Numbered from the stretch's first letter, positions 15,829-23,961 are shown. The stretch: 28,039 bases of DNA from JBGCDD01 sp045105075 (GCA_045105075.1 JBGCDD010000256.1:1-28039), one strand, 5' to 3'. The notes: generated from the letters alone by a model not told the origin. Program-made: numbers and translations.

Positions 15829-15846
15829 TTGCGATCAGATTGCCCA
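15829..15846 (-). promoter_or_regulatory. Candidate sigma-54 (-24/-12) promoter for rtcB
   Basis: On the minus strand TGGGCAATCTGATCGCAA has the invariant GG (15844-15843), ten bases, then GC (15832-15831), and also matches the flanking CA and TxGCA of the TGGCAC-N5-TTGCA consensus. Transcription would start near 15819, giving a leader of about 200 bases to rtcB. RtcR, the sigma-54 activator encoded divergently, is the expected activator. Confidence is limited by the short consensus and long leader. Confidence 0.5.
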
Positions 15847-15847
15847 A

Positions 15848-15870
15848 ACGATACGATCGGGAAATATCGT
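15848..15870. promoter_or_regulatory. Inverted repeat beside the rtcB promoter, possible RtcR site
   Basis: ACGATA (15848-15853) and TATCGT (15865-15870) form a perfect six-base inverted repeat, centre to centre 17 bases apart, immediately upstream of the -24 element and 25 bases before the rtcR start. It could be an RtcR enhancer or autoregulatory site. The repeat is short, and sigma-54 enhancers usually lie further away. Confidence 0.35.
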
Positions 15871-15894
15871 AACTTATCCTATTGGATCTTGTGT

Positions 15895-17460
15895 ATGCGC
15901 AACGTGGTGATCGGCTTTCTTGGCACGCAGCTGGACAGTGGCAGGCGGGCAGGGTGGAAACCCACCGTCAGCCTGTGTCAAGTGGATGGCTTTCCGGTCG
16001 ACCGGTTCGAGCTGCTTTTCGATTCCAAATTCAGCCGGTTGGCGCACAACATTGTTCGCGACATCAAGCACGTCTCGCCCGACACCGAAGTGTTGCTGCG
16101 CCGGATTGATATGATCAACCCCTGGGATTTTCAGGAGGTTTACGCCAAGCTTTATGATTTCGCGCAGGATTACGGGTTTGATGAGGACCGCGAGCGTTAT
16201 CATGTGCACCTGACCACCGGCACCCATGTGGGTCAAATCTGCTGGTTCCTGCTGTCGGAATCCCGCCATATCCCGGCGGCGTTGATCCAGACCGGTCCGC
16301 CGCGTCAGGACGACCCCAACGGCACATTCGATCTGATCGATCTGGATCTCAGCCGATATGATGCGCTCCAGCAGCGTTTTGACCAACAGATCCGCGAATA
16401 TGGTGATCTGCTCAAGGGTGGCATCGCGACCCGGAACAAGACTTACAACGGGTTGATCGAGCGGATCGAACAGGTGGCGGGCCTGTCGGACGCGCCAATT
16501 CTGCTGACCGGGGAATCCGGCACCGGCAAATCCGAACTCGCCCAGCGGATCTATGAGCTGAAATTGCAGCGCCGCCGGGTCAAGGGACGCTTGGTGCAGG
16601 TCAATTGTGCCACCTTGCGCGGCGGGGCGGCGATGTCGACGCTGTTCGGCCAACGGCGCAGCTTTACCGGGCAGCCGGGCACCGAACGCGCCGGGCTTCT
16701 GCGCGAGGCTGACGGTGGTGTGCTGTTTCTGGATGAGATCGATGAACTGGGTTTGGATGAACAGGCCCTTTTGTTGCACGCTATCGAAGCCGGGCGCTAT
16801 TATCCGCTGGGCTCGGACGCCGAGGTCACAAGCCGGTTTCAGGTGATCGCAGGGGCCACAGCCGATCTGTCGGTTCTGGCCAGTGAGGGCAAGTTCCGAC
16901 TGGATTTGCTATCGCGGCTGAACCTTTGGACCTTTCGTTTGCCCGCCTTGCGCGACCGCCCCGAAGACCTGGAGGCCAACATGCGGTTCGAGCTGGCGCG
17001 TGCCGAAAAAACACTGGGGCTTCGGGTCGGGTTCAACGTGGACGCCGCTGATGCGTGGTTGCGTTTTGCCCGCGCGCCCGGAACGCTGTGGCCGGGCAAC
17101 TTTCGCGACTTCGGTGGTGCGATCTTGCGGCTGTGCACTTTGGCCCCGCGCGGGCGGATCACCCGGGCGCAGGTCGACGAGGAAATCGCAACGCTTGAAC
17201 GGCGCTGGCGCAAGGCGGGCGGAGACGAAGACGCCAAGCTGGTCGCCGATCACATCCGCCACGCGCTGGATCCGTTTGACACCGCGCAGCTGGCTCAGGT
17301 CATTCGGACCTGCCGGACCTCCAAGTCGATCAGCGAAGCGGGGCGGCGGCTGTTTGCAGTTTCGCGTCAGGACCGCACCAGCCGGAATGATGCGGACCGG
17401 TTGCGCAAATACCTGGCCCGGTTTGATCTGACCTGGGCCGACATTGCCGGCAGCGCCTAG
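15895..17460 (+). CDS. rtcR: RtcR, sigma-54-dependent activator of RNA repair genes
   Basis: A 521-residue protein that matches E. coli RtcR along its length. Residues 1-175 form the CARF-like sensor domain (MRNVVIGFLGTQLDSG, NPWDFQEVYAKLYDFA at 75-90, HLTTGTHVGQICWFLL at 105-120), proposed to bind RNA-end ligands. The AAA+ domain follows with Walker A GESGTGKS 206-213 and Walker B VLFLDE 276-281; the C-terminal DNA-binding region carries SISEAGRRLFAVSRQ and NDADRLRKYLARF. The sigma-54-contact loop, GAFTGA in relatives, reads RSFTGQ at 255-260. ATG 15895 is chosen because homology begins there; the upstream TTG at 15829 only adds unrelated residues. Its stop overlaps the stop of the converging kinase gene in a shared CTAG. 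Identification is firm. Confidence 0.92.
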   Translation: MRNVVIGFLGTQLDSGRRAGWKPTVSLCQVDGFPVDRFELLFDSKFSRLAHNIVRDIKHVSPDTEVLLRRIDMINPWDFQEVYAKLYDFAQDYGFDEDRERYHVHLTTGTHVGQICWFLLSESRHIPAALIQTGPPRQDDPNGTFDLIDLDLSRYDALQQRFDQQIREYGDLLKGGIATRNKTYNGLIERIEQVAGLSDAPILLTGESGTGKSELAQRIYELKLQRRRVKGRLVQVNCATLRGGAAMSTLFGQRRSFTGQPGTERAGLLREADGGVLFLDEIDELGLDEQALLLHAIEAGRYYPLGSDAEVTSRFQVIAGATADLSVLASEGKFRLDLLSRLNLWTFRLPALRDRPEDLEANMRFELARAEKTLGLRVGFNVDAADAWLRFARAPGTLWPGNFRDFGGAILRLCTLAPRGRITRAQVDEEIATLERRWRKAGGDEDAKLVADHIRHALDPFDTAQLAQVIRTCRTSKSISEAGRRLFAVSRQDRTSRNDADRLRKYLARFDLTWADIAGSA

Positions 17461-18836
17461 GCGCGCACAGGGATATCCGACAACGGCAGGGTCAAAACGA
17501 TCAATCCACCCATGGCACTGTCAGCGATCCGAAAGCTGCCTCCGTGGTTTTCCATCACTTTGGCCGCAATCGCGAGACCCAGCCCGGTGCCGGGGCCCCC
17601 GCCTGCCTGACCAAAACGGCTTTTTGCCTGCAGGTGTTTTTCCGCCGCGATGCCAACGCCGTTGTCCTGAACTGTGATTTGCGCGTGCCGGTCCTGCACA
17701 GACAAGCGCATGTCGATCTGCGTCATGTCAGGGCTGCCATGCACCACCGCGTTGCTCAGCAGGTTCACAATGGCCTCTTGCACCATGACACCATCCCCCA
17801 GCACATTGACCATCCCGGCGGGGCGGTCATGGGTCAGGCGCACGGGGTGCTGGCTGTATTGCTGGCGGAAGGTCGCCGCGACTTGCTCAACCAGCGCGCC
17901 CAGATCCAGAGCCACACCAGAGCGCGCGCTGTCGGTGGCTTTGGCACGCTCGAAGGACAGCAATTGGTTGGTGAGCTGGCTGGTTTCACGCGCGGCCTGC
18001 ACCAGCTCGGCGCTGCGCTGTTTGGCGGCTGTCGGGTTGGGGGCGTTTTGCACCGCCTCCGCCAGGGCGAGCACACCCGCCACCGGGTTCCTCAACTGAT
18101 GGGCCGCGTTTGAAATAAACTCATCCTTGCTGCTGATCCGGCGCGACACCTGATCCAGCAGGGTGTTGAGCGTGGTCACCAAGCCCCGCGCTTCGGCAGG
18201 CACCGCGCGCCGAATGGGCTCGAGATCGGTGGACGTGCGCTTGGCAATCGCGGCCTCCAGATCCAGCAATGGGCGCAAACCCAGCCCAACGCCAAACCAG
18301 ACCACCAGCGCCACACAGGCGACCAGCACCGCAATCACGCCAAAAGACCGGGTGACGACTTCGCGCACGAAACTGCTGCGTACTTTCGCGCTTTGCCAGA
18401 CGGTGATGTTGAACACGCCCGCCACGCCGCTGACGGTTGTGACATCCTGAAAGCGCAAAACCCGCACGTCTTCACCGCGATAGCGCGCATCATAGTAAAG
18501 CGGTGCGGTCAAATCGACTGGCGTGGCTTTGGGCCAGACAGGCGGCGTGGCATAGCCGGTCACAAACACTCCGTCCGGTGCGTAGACGTGATAAAACAGC
18601 TCGCCGCCTGACGTGTCATTGACCAGACTGCGGGTCTGGGGCGACAGCGCATCGCCATCCGAAACAGCCACATCGCGCGAGATCGCAAGCGCAGCCGACA
18701 GCAAGCCGCGGTCAAAAATGTTCTGTGCGCGTTCAGTGGTGGCGCGAAATTGCCATGCGCCTGCGACCAGTGAAATCAGCAACAACGGCACCAGAATGAT
18801 CACGATCAACCGGGTGCGCAGCGATTGGGCCTTCAT
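17457..18836 (-). CDS. tctE: Sensor histidine kinase, TctE type
   Basis: A 459-residue membrane kinase. Transmembrane helices at about 9-28 and 164-185 bracket a periplasmic sensor of about 135 residues with ELFYHVYAPDGVFVTGY, the layout of the 2CSK_N domain of TctE, which senses tricarboxylates. HAMP-like linker, then the H-box FISNAAHQLRNPVAG with phosphorylated H246, N-box NLLSNAVVHG, G1 DNGVGI, and G2 GTGLGLAIA. Expected role: phosphorylate the adjacent response regulator on sensing a carboxylate, inducing the divergent transporter genes. Its ATG overlaps the regulator's TGA by four bases. The kinase name is by family and neighbourhood; the ligand is not known. Confidence 0.88.
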   Translation of the reverse strand: MKAQSLRTRLIVIILVPLLLISLVAGAWQFRATTERAQNIFDRGLLSAALAISRDVAVSDGDALSPQTRSLVNDTSGGELFYHVYAPDGVFVTGYATPPVWPKATPVDLTAPLYYDARYRGEDVRVLRFQDVTTVSGVAGVFNITVWQSAKVRSSFVREVVTRSFGVIAVLVACVALVVWFGVGLGLRPLLDLEAAIAKRTSTDLEPIRRAVPAEARGLVTTLNTLLDQVSRRISSKDEFISNAAHQLRNPVAGVLALAEAVQNAPNPTAAKQRSAELVQAARETSQLTNQLLSFERAKATDSARSGVALDLGALVEQVAATFRQQYSQHPVRLTHDRPAGMVNVLGDGVMVQEAIVNLLSNAVVHGSPDMTQIDMRLSVQDRHAQITVQDNGVGIAAEKHLQAKSRFGQAGGGPGTGLGLAIAAKVMENHGGSFRIADSAMGGLIVLTLPLSDIPVRA

Positions 18837-19507
18837 CCGGCCGGCCCGACGCGCATCTGATAGCCCAAGCCGCGCCGCGTCTTGATCTGCACATCATGCG
18901 GGCCAAGTCGGCGGCGCAAGCGCGAGACGTAAACCTCGACCACTTTGTCTTCCACGTCAGCACCAATGCCATAGATGTGATCCAACAGCGCACTTTTGGA
19001 CACCAGCCGCCCATCGGCCTCGAGCAGGCATTCAAACACCGACATTTCGCGACGCGGCAGATCTATTTCGGCAGCGCCCGCAAACAACTGCCGCGCGGCC
19101 GCATCATAGCTGAGCGCGCCCAGGTTGCGGCGTTGCTGATGCGGAACGGTGCGGCGGCGCAACAAGGCGCGCACGCGGGCCTCAAGTTCCTCCATCTCGA
19201 AGGGTTTGATCAGATAATCATCGGCACCCGCATCCAGCCCGATCACACGGTCCTGCGTTTGCGCCCGCGCGCTTAGCAAGATCACCGGACGCACATCGCC
19301 CCGGCGCCGCAGATCCTTGAGCAAGGTCAGCCCGTCGACCCCGGGCAGGTTGATGTCCATGATGATCAGATCCGCGTCATCATCTTGCAAAAACCGCGCC
19401 GCAGCCGAGCCGGTATCCAGCATATCCACCGCGTGACCGGCGTCTTCCAGACGGTAACAAATGCCTTTGGCGAGGCTGGCGTTGTCTTCGACCAATGTGA
19501 TGCGCAT
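18833..19507 (-). CDS. tctD: OmpR-family response regulator, TctD type
   Basis: A 224-residue regulator. The receiver domain starts MRITLVEDNASLAKGI with acidic pair E7/D8, phosphoacceptor D51 in MDINLPG, S79 in LLSARAQ and K101 in LIKPFEMEE. A winged helix of OmpR type follows, with FECLLEADGRLVSKSALLDHIY, VEVYVSRLRRRLG and RRGLGYQM. The start was set at MRITLVEDN because the upstream in-frame extension to 19555 is not receiver-like. It is the first gene of the kinase operon and is divergent from the TctC gene, the standard arrangement for TctD-controlled tricarboxylate transporters; it probably binds the intervening 133 bases. GGCCCCTAT upstream gives only a weak ribosome site. Confidence 0.9.
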   Translation of the reverse strand: MRITLVEDNASLAKGICYRLEDAGHAVDMLDTGSAAARFLQDDDADLIIMDINLPGVDGLTLLKDLRRRGDVRPVILLSARAQTQDRVIGLDAGADDYLIKPFEMEELEARVRALLRRRTVPHQQRRNLGALSYDAAARQLFAGAAEIDLPRREMSVFECLLEADGRLVSKSALLDHIYGIGADVEDKVVEVYVSRLRRRLGPHDVQIKTRRGLGYQMRVGPAG

Positions 19508-19528
19508 AGGGGCCAATCTGAAGCATGC

Positions 19529-19566
19529 AAGTCTGGTGCAAGGTTCGCAGGTCATAAACCAGACTT
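19529..19566. promoter_or_regulatory. Inverted repeat between tctD and tctC, possible TctD site
   Basis: AAGTCTGGT (19529-19537) and ACCAGACTT (19558-19566) are perfect nine-base arms around a 20-base spacer, in the 133-base divergent region. Regulator and target genes flank it, so TctD is the obvious candidate to bind, though OmpR-type regulators more often use direct repeats. The arms could also form an RNA stem in the tctC leader. Confidence 0.5.
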
Positions 19567-19570
19567 CAAC

Positions 19571-19623
19571 AGGGGGCGGACACCCCCTCGTGATTCGATT
19601 TCAGCCCCCACCGCATGAGGGGC
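19571..19623 (+). promoter_or_regulatory. G/C-tract leader upstream of tctC with alternative stems
   Basis: Three stem options share four tracts: AGGGGG (19571-19576) with CCCCCT (19583-19588), and GCCCC (19604-19608) with GGGGC (19619-19623), or the outer tracts crossing over. The second stem ends seven bases before the GGGAGG ribosome site of tctC. This could tune translation, but may be only composition. Confidence 0.3.
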
Positions 19624-19640
19624 ATCCAAGGGAGGATTAT

Positions 19641-20747
19641 ACGTCCATTATCAAAACCACGTGTCGCGTGGCGGTTGGCCTTGTGGCCGCTGCTGCCGCG
19701 ACCTTTGCACTGGACGCCAAAGCCGGTGGTCATGGCATCGATCTGGCCGGCAAAACCGTTGAGTGGGTCATCCCGTTCTCGGAAACTGGTGGCTCGGCCA
19801 AGTGGGCGAACTTCTACGCCCCACTGTTGTCCGAAGCCCTGCCGGGTCAGCCCACGGTGGTCGTCAAGTTCATGCCTGGCGCAGGATCAACCAAAGGCGC
19901 GAACTTCTTCCAAAATCAGAAATACGACGATGGCACGCTGATTTTCGGCTCAAGTGGGTCGACACAATTCCCGTTCCTGCTGGGCGATCCACGGGTCAAA
20001 TACAACTACGCCGACTGGAACGTGGTTCTGGCCTCGGGCACCGGCGGCGTGGCTTATCTGACGCCGGAACTGGCCGCCAAGATGGACGGTCTGAACGCAG
20101 CCGGTTTGCAGGGCGAAGACTTCATCTATGGCAATCAGTGCGCCACGCGTCTTGATCTGGTGCCAACGCTGGCCTGGGAAATGCTGGGTCTCAACGTTGA
20201 ATCGGTGATGGGCATCAAGGGCCGGGGCGATGGCCGTTTGATGTTTGAGCGCGGCGAGGCCAATATCGACTACCAGACCTCGTCCTCTTTCCTGTCTGGC
20301 GTCACGCCCCTGGTTGCAGCCGGAACTGCCGTGCCGATGATGACCTGGGGGGCTTTGGATGATGCGGGCAACATCGTGCGCGACCCCACTTTCCCCGACA
20401 TTCCGACGTTCAAGGAAGTCTGCGACGCCACATCGGGATGTGAAACCTCGGGCGAACAGTGGGATGCATGGAAAGCCTTTTTCATCGCTGGTTTCCCGGC
20501 GCAAAAGATGGTGTTCCTGCCCGCAGGCGCGTCCAACGACGCCATCGTGACCTACACCCAGGCCTTTGAAGCCGTCAAAGCGCGCGCGGATTTCGCCGAA
20601 ATCTCGGGCAAGCGTTTGGGCAAATACCCTCAGATGACGGGCGCCGCCGCCAAAACCGCTCTGGCCAGCGGCACAAATGTGTCCGCCGAAGCCAAAGCTT
20701 TTGTGGTCAACTGGTTGCAGGAAAAGTACGGCGTTTCGCTGAACTAG
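19641..20747 (+). CDS. tctC: TctC-family tripartite tricarboxylate transporter binding protein, probable ACG start
   Basis: A 368-residue periplasmic solute-binding protein. A signal peptide IIKTTCRVAVGLVAAAAATF ends near AKA, residue 28. The mature domain has TctC landmarks: VEWVIPFSETGGSAKWANFY (the P-x-x-x-G-G-x ligand strand), VVKFMPGAGSTKGANFF, DGTLIFGSSG, and NYADWNVVLASGTGG. Several PGAGS/GG loops fit carboxylate binding. No ATG, GTG or TTG lies at the right place: GGGAGG at 19630-19635 is followed five bases later by ACG, then MS-IIKTT-like sequence if ACG initiates. The next in-frame upstream candidates (GTG 19590, ATG 19461) would bury the signal. It may be a rare ACG start or a base error. 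It is the first gene of the transporter operon. Confidence 0.85.
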   Translation, partial: TSIIKTTCRVAVGLVAAAAATFALDAKAGGHGIDLAGKTVEWVIPFSETGGSAKWANFYAPLLSEALPGQPTVVVKFMPGAGSTKGANFFQNQKYDDGTLIFGSSGSTQFPFLLGDPRVKYNYADWNVVLASGTGGVAYLTPELAAKMDGLNAAGLQGEDFIYGNQCATRLDLVPTLAWEMLGLNVESVMGIKGRGDGRLMFERGEANIDYQTSSSFLSGVTPLVAAGTAVPMMTWGALDDAGNIVRDPTFPDIPTFKEVCDATSGCETSGEQWDAWKAFFIAGFPAQKMVFLPAGASNDAIVTYTQAFEAVKARADFAEISGKRLGKYPQMTGAAAKTALASGTNVSAEAKAFVVNWLQEKYGVSLN

Positions 20748-20761
20748 ACCTTTGCTTTTTG

Positions 20762-20791
20762 AACGCCCCGCCCAACCGGTGGGGCGTTTTT
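20762..20791 (+). terminator. Hairpin with T-run after tctC
   Basis: An 11-pair stem with one G-T pair, AACGCCCCGCC (20762-20772) and GGTGGGGCGTT (20778-20788), loop CAACC, is followed by TTTTT (20787-20791). It has full terminator form but lies between two cooperating transporter genes, so it probably terminates only part of transcription and boosts tctC over the membrane subunits. Confidence 0.82.
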
Positions 20792-20813
20792 CCAAGCAAA
20801 GGGGGAGCGGCAC

Positions 20814-22841
20814 ATGGACATTCTCATGGAGGCCTTGCCGGCTTTGGGCGACGCGTGGGGCCTGATCCTGCAACCCATCGTGCTGGGCTATCTGGTTTTG
20901 GGCGTGGTGATGGGCCTTTGCATCGGCGTGTTTCCCGGATTGGGCGGCATTGCGGGACTGTCGCTGCTGTTGCCGTTCATGTTTGGTATGGATCCGATTT
21001 TGGGCCTGGCGCTGATGGTTGGCATGGTCGCCGTTGTGCCCACCTCTGACACCTTTGCGTCTGTGTTGATGGGCATTCCGGGCTCGTCCGCGTCGCAAGC
21101 CACGGTGCTTGACGGCTTTCCGATGGCGAAGAAAGGCATGGCCGCGCGCGCGTTGTCGGCGGCTTTCGCGTCCTCCCTGTTTGGCGGCCTGGTCGGCGCA
21201 ACTTTCCTGACGGTGTTCATCCTAATCGCGCGCCCCATCGTGCTAGAATTCCGCACGCCCGAGTTGCTGATGATCACCATTTTTGGCCTGTCGATGGTGG
21301 GCATTCTTGCCGGTCGTGTGGCAATCAAAGGCATCGTGGCCGCCGGTCTTGGTATGCTGATCGGCACCATCGGCGAGGGCGCGTCATCGGGCGATTTGCG
21401 CATGTCGTCCTATGACTACCCCTACCTCACCGATGGGCTGAAGCTGGTGATTGTCGGCCTTGGCATCTTTGCCATCCCCGAGATCATCTCGCTGTTGCGC
21501 CAGGACCGTGCGATCAGCCAAGAGCCGCAACTGGGCGGCGGTTGGATCGATGGGGTGCGCGATTGGTTTGCCAACATCTGGCTGTCGGTGCGCTGTTCGA
21601 TCATTGGTGTGGTGGTCGGCGTGATCCCCGGGCTTGGCGGCTCGGTCGTTGACTGGATCGCCTATGGCCACGCGGTGCAAACCACCAAAGACAAATCGAA
21701 TTTCGGCAAGGGCGAAGTGCGTGGCGTGATCGGGCCGGAAAGCTCGAACAACGCCAAAGAAGGCGGCGGACTGGTGCCAACACTGTTGTTTGGCATCCCC
21801 GGATCCGGCTCGATGGCGATCTTCATTGGCGCCATCGCACTGCTGGGATCGGGCCAGATCGAAGTCGGCCCGGCGATGCTGAAAAACAACCTCGATATCA
21901 CCTATTCCATTGTCTGGTTGCTGGCCCTGGCCAATGTGGTCGGCACGGTGATCTGCATCGCTGCCTCGGGCGGGATCGCCAAACTGACCACCATCCGTTT
22001 CGCACTGCTGGCGCCGTTCCTGTTCATGATCATCAGCTTTGCCGCATTCCAGTCAGGCCAGAATCTGATGGACCTTGTGGCGCTGTTTGCCATCGGTTTC
22101 CTTGGCATCCTGATGCGCCGCTTTGATTGGTCGCGCCCGGCATTTCTGATTGGTTTTGTGCTGTCCAACCCGGCGGAAACCTATGCCAACCAAGCCGTGC
22201 AAATCGCGCAATCCCGCTTTCGCAAAGGGTTCGAAGAGGGCATCGACTATATCTTTTCGCCCATCGTGATCGTGTTGCTGATCATCACTGTGATCTCGGT
22301 TGTGCTGGGGCTGCGGCAGGCCAAAACCATTCTGGCCGAAGGCGATGTGAAATCCGGCTCCAAGCGGGCGCCGTTTGTGTTCATGCTCGCCGTCACCGCC
22401 TATATCGCCTATGCGTTCTATGACGCCGCCTCGATCCCCAGCTACAGCCGCGACCGGACCTTCCCGATGTTTGTCGGCGCGGTGTGCCTGTTTGGCTGTG
22501 CCATTTTGATCATCCGGATGATGCTGAAGCCGGAGACCGACACCATCTTTGCCGATCGTGAACGCGAAGGCGATGATGCCAAAGCCACCCATGGGCTGTG
22601 GCCGACACTGGGCTGGTTCGCAGCGCTGCTGATCCTCACTTCGCTGTTGGGCTTTATCCTGGCGCTGGCGATCTTTCTGTTTGCGTTCATGCGGCTGCGC
22701 GCACAGGTCAGCCTTGGGTTCGCGGCGATTTATACGGGCGCGGGGCTTGCATTCATGATGGGCATGGCCTGGCTGTTGAACCGCGATTTCCCGCCGGGGG
22801 TGTTGCAGGGTTATCTCGATTTGCCCTGGCCTTTCACATGA
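20814..22841 (+). CDS. TctA-TctB fusion, tripartite tricarboxylate transporter membrane component
   Basis: A 675-residue inner-membrane protein that joins both TTT membrane subunits. Residues 1 to about 500 are TctA: CIGVFPGLGG at 36-45 and GIPGSSASQATVLDGFPMAKKG at 87-108, repeated in the second half as GVIPGLGGSVVDW and LFGIPGSGSMAIF, reflecting the inverted topology with two ligand loops. Residues about 517-675 are TctB-like with four hydrophobic segments, starting KRAPFVFMLAVTAYIAY. Free TctA is about 500 residues and TctB about 150, so the length is the sum. Import is driven by the ion gradient, with TctC handing over the ligand. ATG 20814 has GGGGGAG upstream. Its stop overlaps the PrpF start as ATGA. 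Confidence 0.9.
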   Translation: MDILMEALPALGDAWGLILQPIVLGYLVLGVVMGLCIGVFPGLGGIAGLSLLLPFMFGMDPILGLALMVGMVAVVPTSDTFASVLMGIPGSSASQATVLDGFPMAKKGMAARALSAAFASSLFGGLVGATFLTVFILIARPIVLEFRTPELLMITIFGLSMVGILAGRVAIKGIVAAGLGMLIGTIGEGASSGDLRMSSYDYPYLTDGLKLVIVGLGIFAIPEIISLLRQDRAISQEPQLGGGWIDGVRDWFANIWLSVRCSIIGVVVGVIPGLGGSVVDWIAYGHAVQTTKDKSNFGKGEVRGVIGPESSNNAKEGGGLVPTLLFGIPGSGSMAIFIGAIALLGSGQIEVGPAMLKNNLDITYSIVWLLALANVVGTVICIAASGGIAKLTTIRFALLAPFLFMIISFAAFQSGQNLMDLVALFAIGFLGILMRRFDWSRPAFLIGFVLSNPAETYANQAVQIAQSRFRKGFEEGIDYIFSPIVIVLLIITVISVVLGLRQAKTILAEGDVKSGSKRAPFVFMLAVTAYIAYAFYDAASIPSYSRDRTFPMFVGAVCLFGCAILIIRMMLKPETDTIFADREREGDDAKATHGLWPTLGWFAALLILTSLLGFILALAIFLFAFMRLRAQVSLGFAAIYTGAGLAFMMGMAWLLNRDFPPGVLQGYLDLPWPFT

Positions 22842-23938
22842 ACCAGACCGAAATCCCGTTTGTGTTCATGCGCGGCGGCACCTCGCGCGGGCCTTACATG
22901 CACCGTGACGCGTTGCCCGCAGATCTTGAGACTTTGGCCAAAGTGCTGGTGGCGATTGTCGGCTCGGGCCATCCGTTGAATATCAACGGGATCGGCGGTG
23001 GTGCGGCCGTAACCACCAAAGTGGCCATGCTGTCGCGTTCGGATGATGCGTGGGCCGATGTCGATTACTTTTTTGCGCAGGTCAGTGTCGAAGACGGGCT
23101 GGTGGATTTCAAGCCGACCTGCGGCAATATCCTGTCAGGTGTTGGCCCTGCTGCAATTGAAATGGGCTTGGTCGCGGGCAAAATCGGTGAAACCACGGTG
23201 AACATTCGCGCCGTGAACACCAACGCCAAAGTGTCCGCAATCGTGCAAACGCCAGATGGGCGCGTGGGCTATGACGGGACCGCCAAAATCGACGGGGTGC
23301 CCGGCACATCGGCGCCCGTGGCGTTGCAATTCATGGAAACCGTCGGCGGCGTCACCGGCGCGTTTTTACCCACGGGTAATTTGGTCGACCACATCGATGG
23401 CATCGACGTCACCTGCATGGACGTGGCGATGCCGATGGTGATCGCAAAGGCCTCCAGCTTTGGCCTGACGGGATATGAAACTGCCGCCGAACTGGACCAA
23501 AACCGCGCGTTTTTCGACCGCATGGAGGCTTTGCGGATCAAGGCGGGGGCGTTGATGGGTCTGGGCGATGTGTCGGCCTCGGTGGCGCCAAAGTTCGGAG
23601 TGTTGGCCCCCGCACAGCGGGGCGGCACCATCGCGACGCGCTATTTTATGCCCTGGAGCTGCCACCCAACGATGGCGGTGACCGGCGCGCAATGTCTTGC
23701 GTCCTGCGTTCTGACGCCGGGCAGCGTGGCCGATGGATTGGCCAGCATTCCAAACACCGTGCCCGCAAAAATCGTGTTGGAGCACCCGGCAGGCGAAATC
23801 GACGTGTTGGTGGATTACGCAAGAACCAACGAGGGCACGCAGATCAAATCAGCCGGATTGGTGCGCACAGCGCGTAAACTTGCCTCTGGGTCGGTGTTTG
23901 TGCCCGCCTCGGTTTGGAGTGGGCTTGACGACACGTAA
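22838..23938 (+). CDS. PrpF/GalD-family isomerase (4-oxalomesaconate tautomerase-like)
   Basis: A 366-residue protein of the PrpF family, whose two diaminopimelate-epimerase-like domains isomerise unsaturated dicarboxylates and tricarboxylates. Landmarks are VFMRGGTSRGPYMHRDALP at residues 9-27, K61 in AAVTTKVAML and C95 in FKPTCGN, the positions of the proposed catalytic Lys and Cys. Known members are PrpF (2-methylaconitate cis-trans isomerase) and GalD/LigU (4-oxalomesaconate tautomerase or isomerase). The fit to GalD length, about 360, is good, but the split cannot be decided by eye. Translation is coupled to the TctA-TctB fusion by ATGA, which implies that the imported substrate or a product is its substrate. 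Confidence 0.9.
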   Translation: MNQTEIPFVFMRGGTSRGPYMHRDALPADLETLAKVLVAIVGSGHPLNINGIGGGAAVTTKVAMLSRSDDAWADVDYFFAQVSVEDGLVDFKPTCGNILSGVGPAAIEMGLVAGKIGETTVNIRAVNTNAKVSAIVQTPDGRVGYDGTAKIDGVPGTSAPVALQFMETVGGVTGAFLPTGNLVDHIDGIDVTCMDVAMPMVIAKASSFGLTGYETAAELDQNRAFFDRMEALRIKAGALMGLGDVSASVAPKFGVLAPAQRGGTIATRYFMPWSCHPTMAVTGAQCLASCVLTPGSVADGLASIPNTVPAKIVLEHPAGEIDVLVDYARTNEGTQIKSAGLVRTARKLASGSVFVPASVWSGLDDT

Positions 23939-23941
23939 ATA

Positions 23942-23961
23942 TGGTATACTACGGTATACAA
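23942..23961. promoter_or_regulatory. Palindrome between prpF-like and small gene, possible second GntR operator
   Basis: TGGTATAC (23942-23949) and GTATACAA (23954-23961) form an inverted repeat with seven of eight positions matching and a four-base spacer. The arms have the same spacing as, and resemble closely, the perfect palindrome at 27555-27576; half-sites read GTATACCA, GTATACAA, and GGATACAA twice. FCD-type GntR proteins often bind TTGTATAC-like sites. It lies four bases past the prpF-like stop. Confidence 0.55.
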
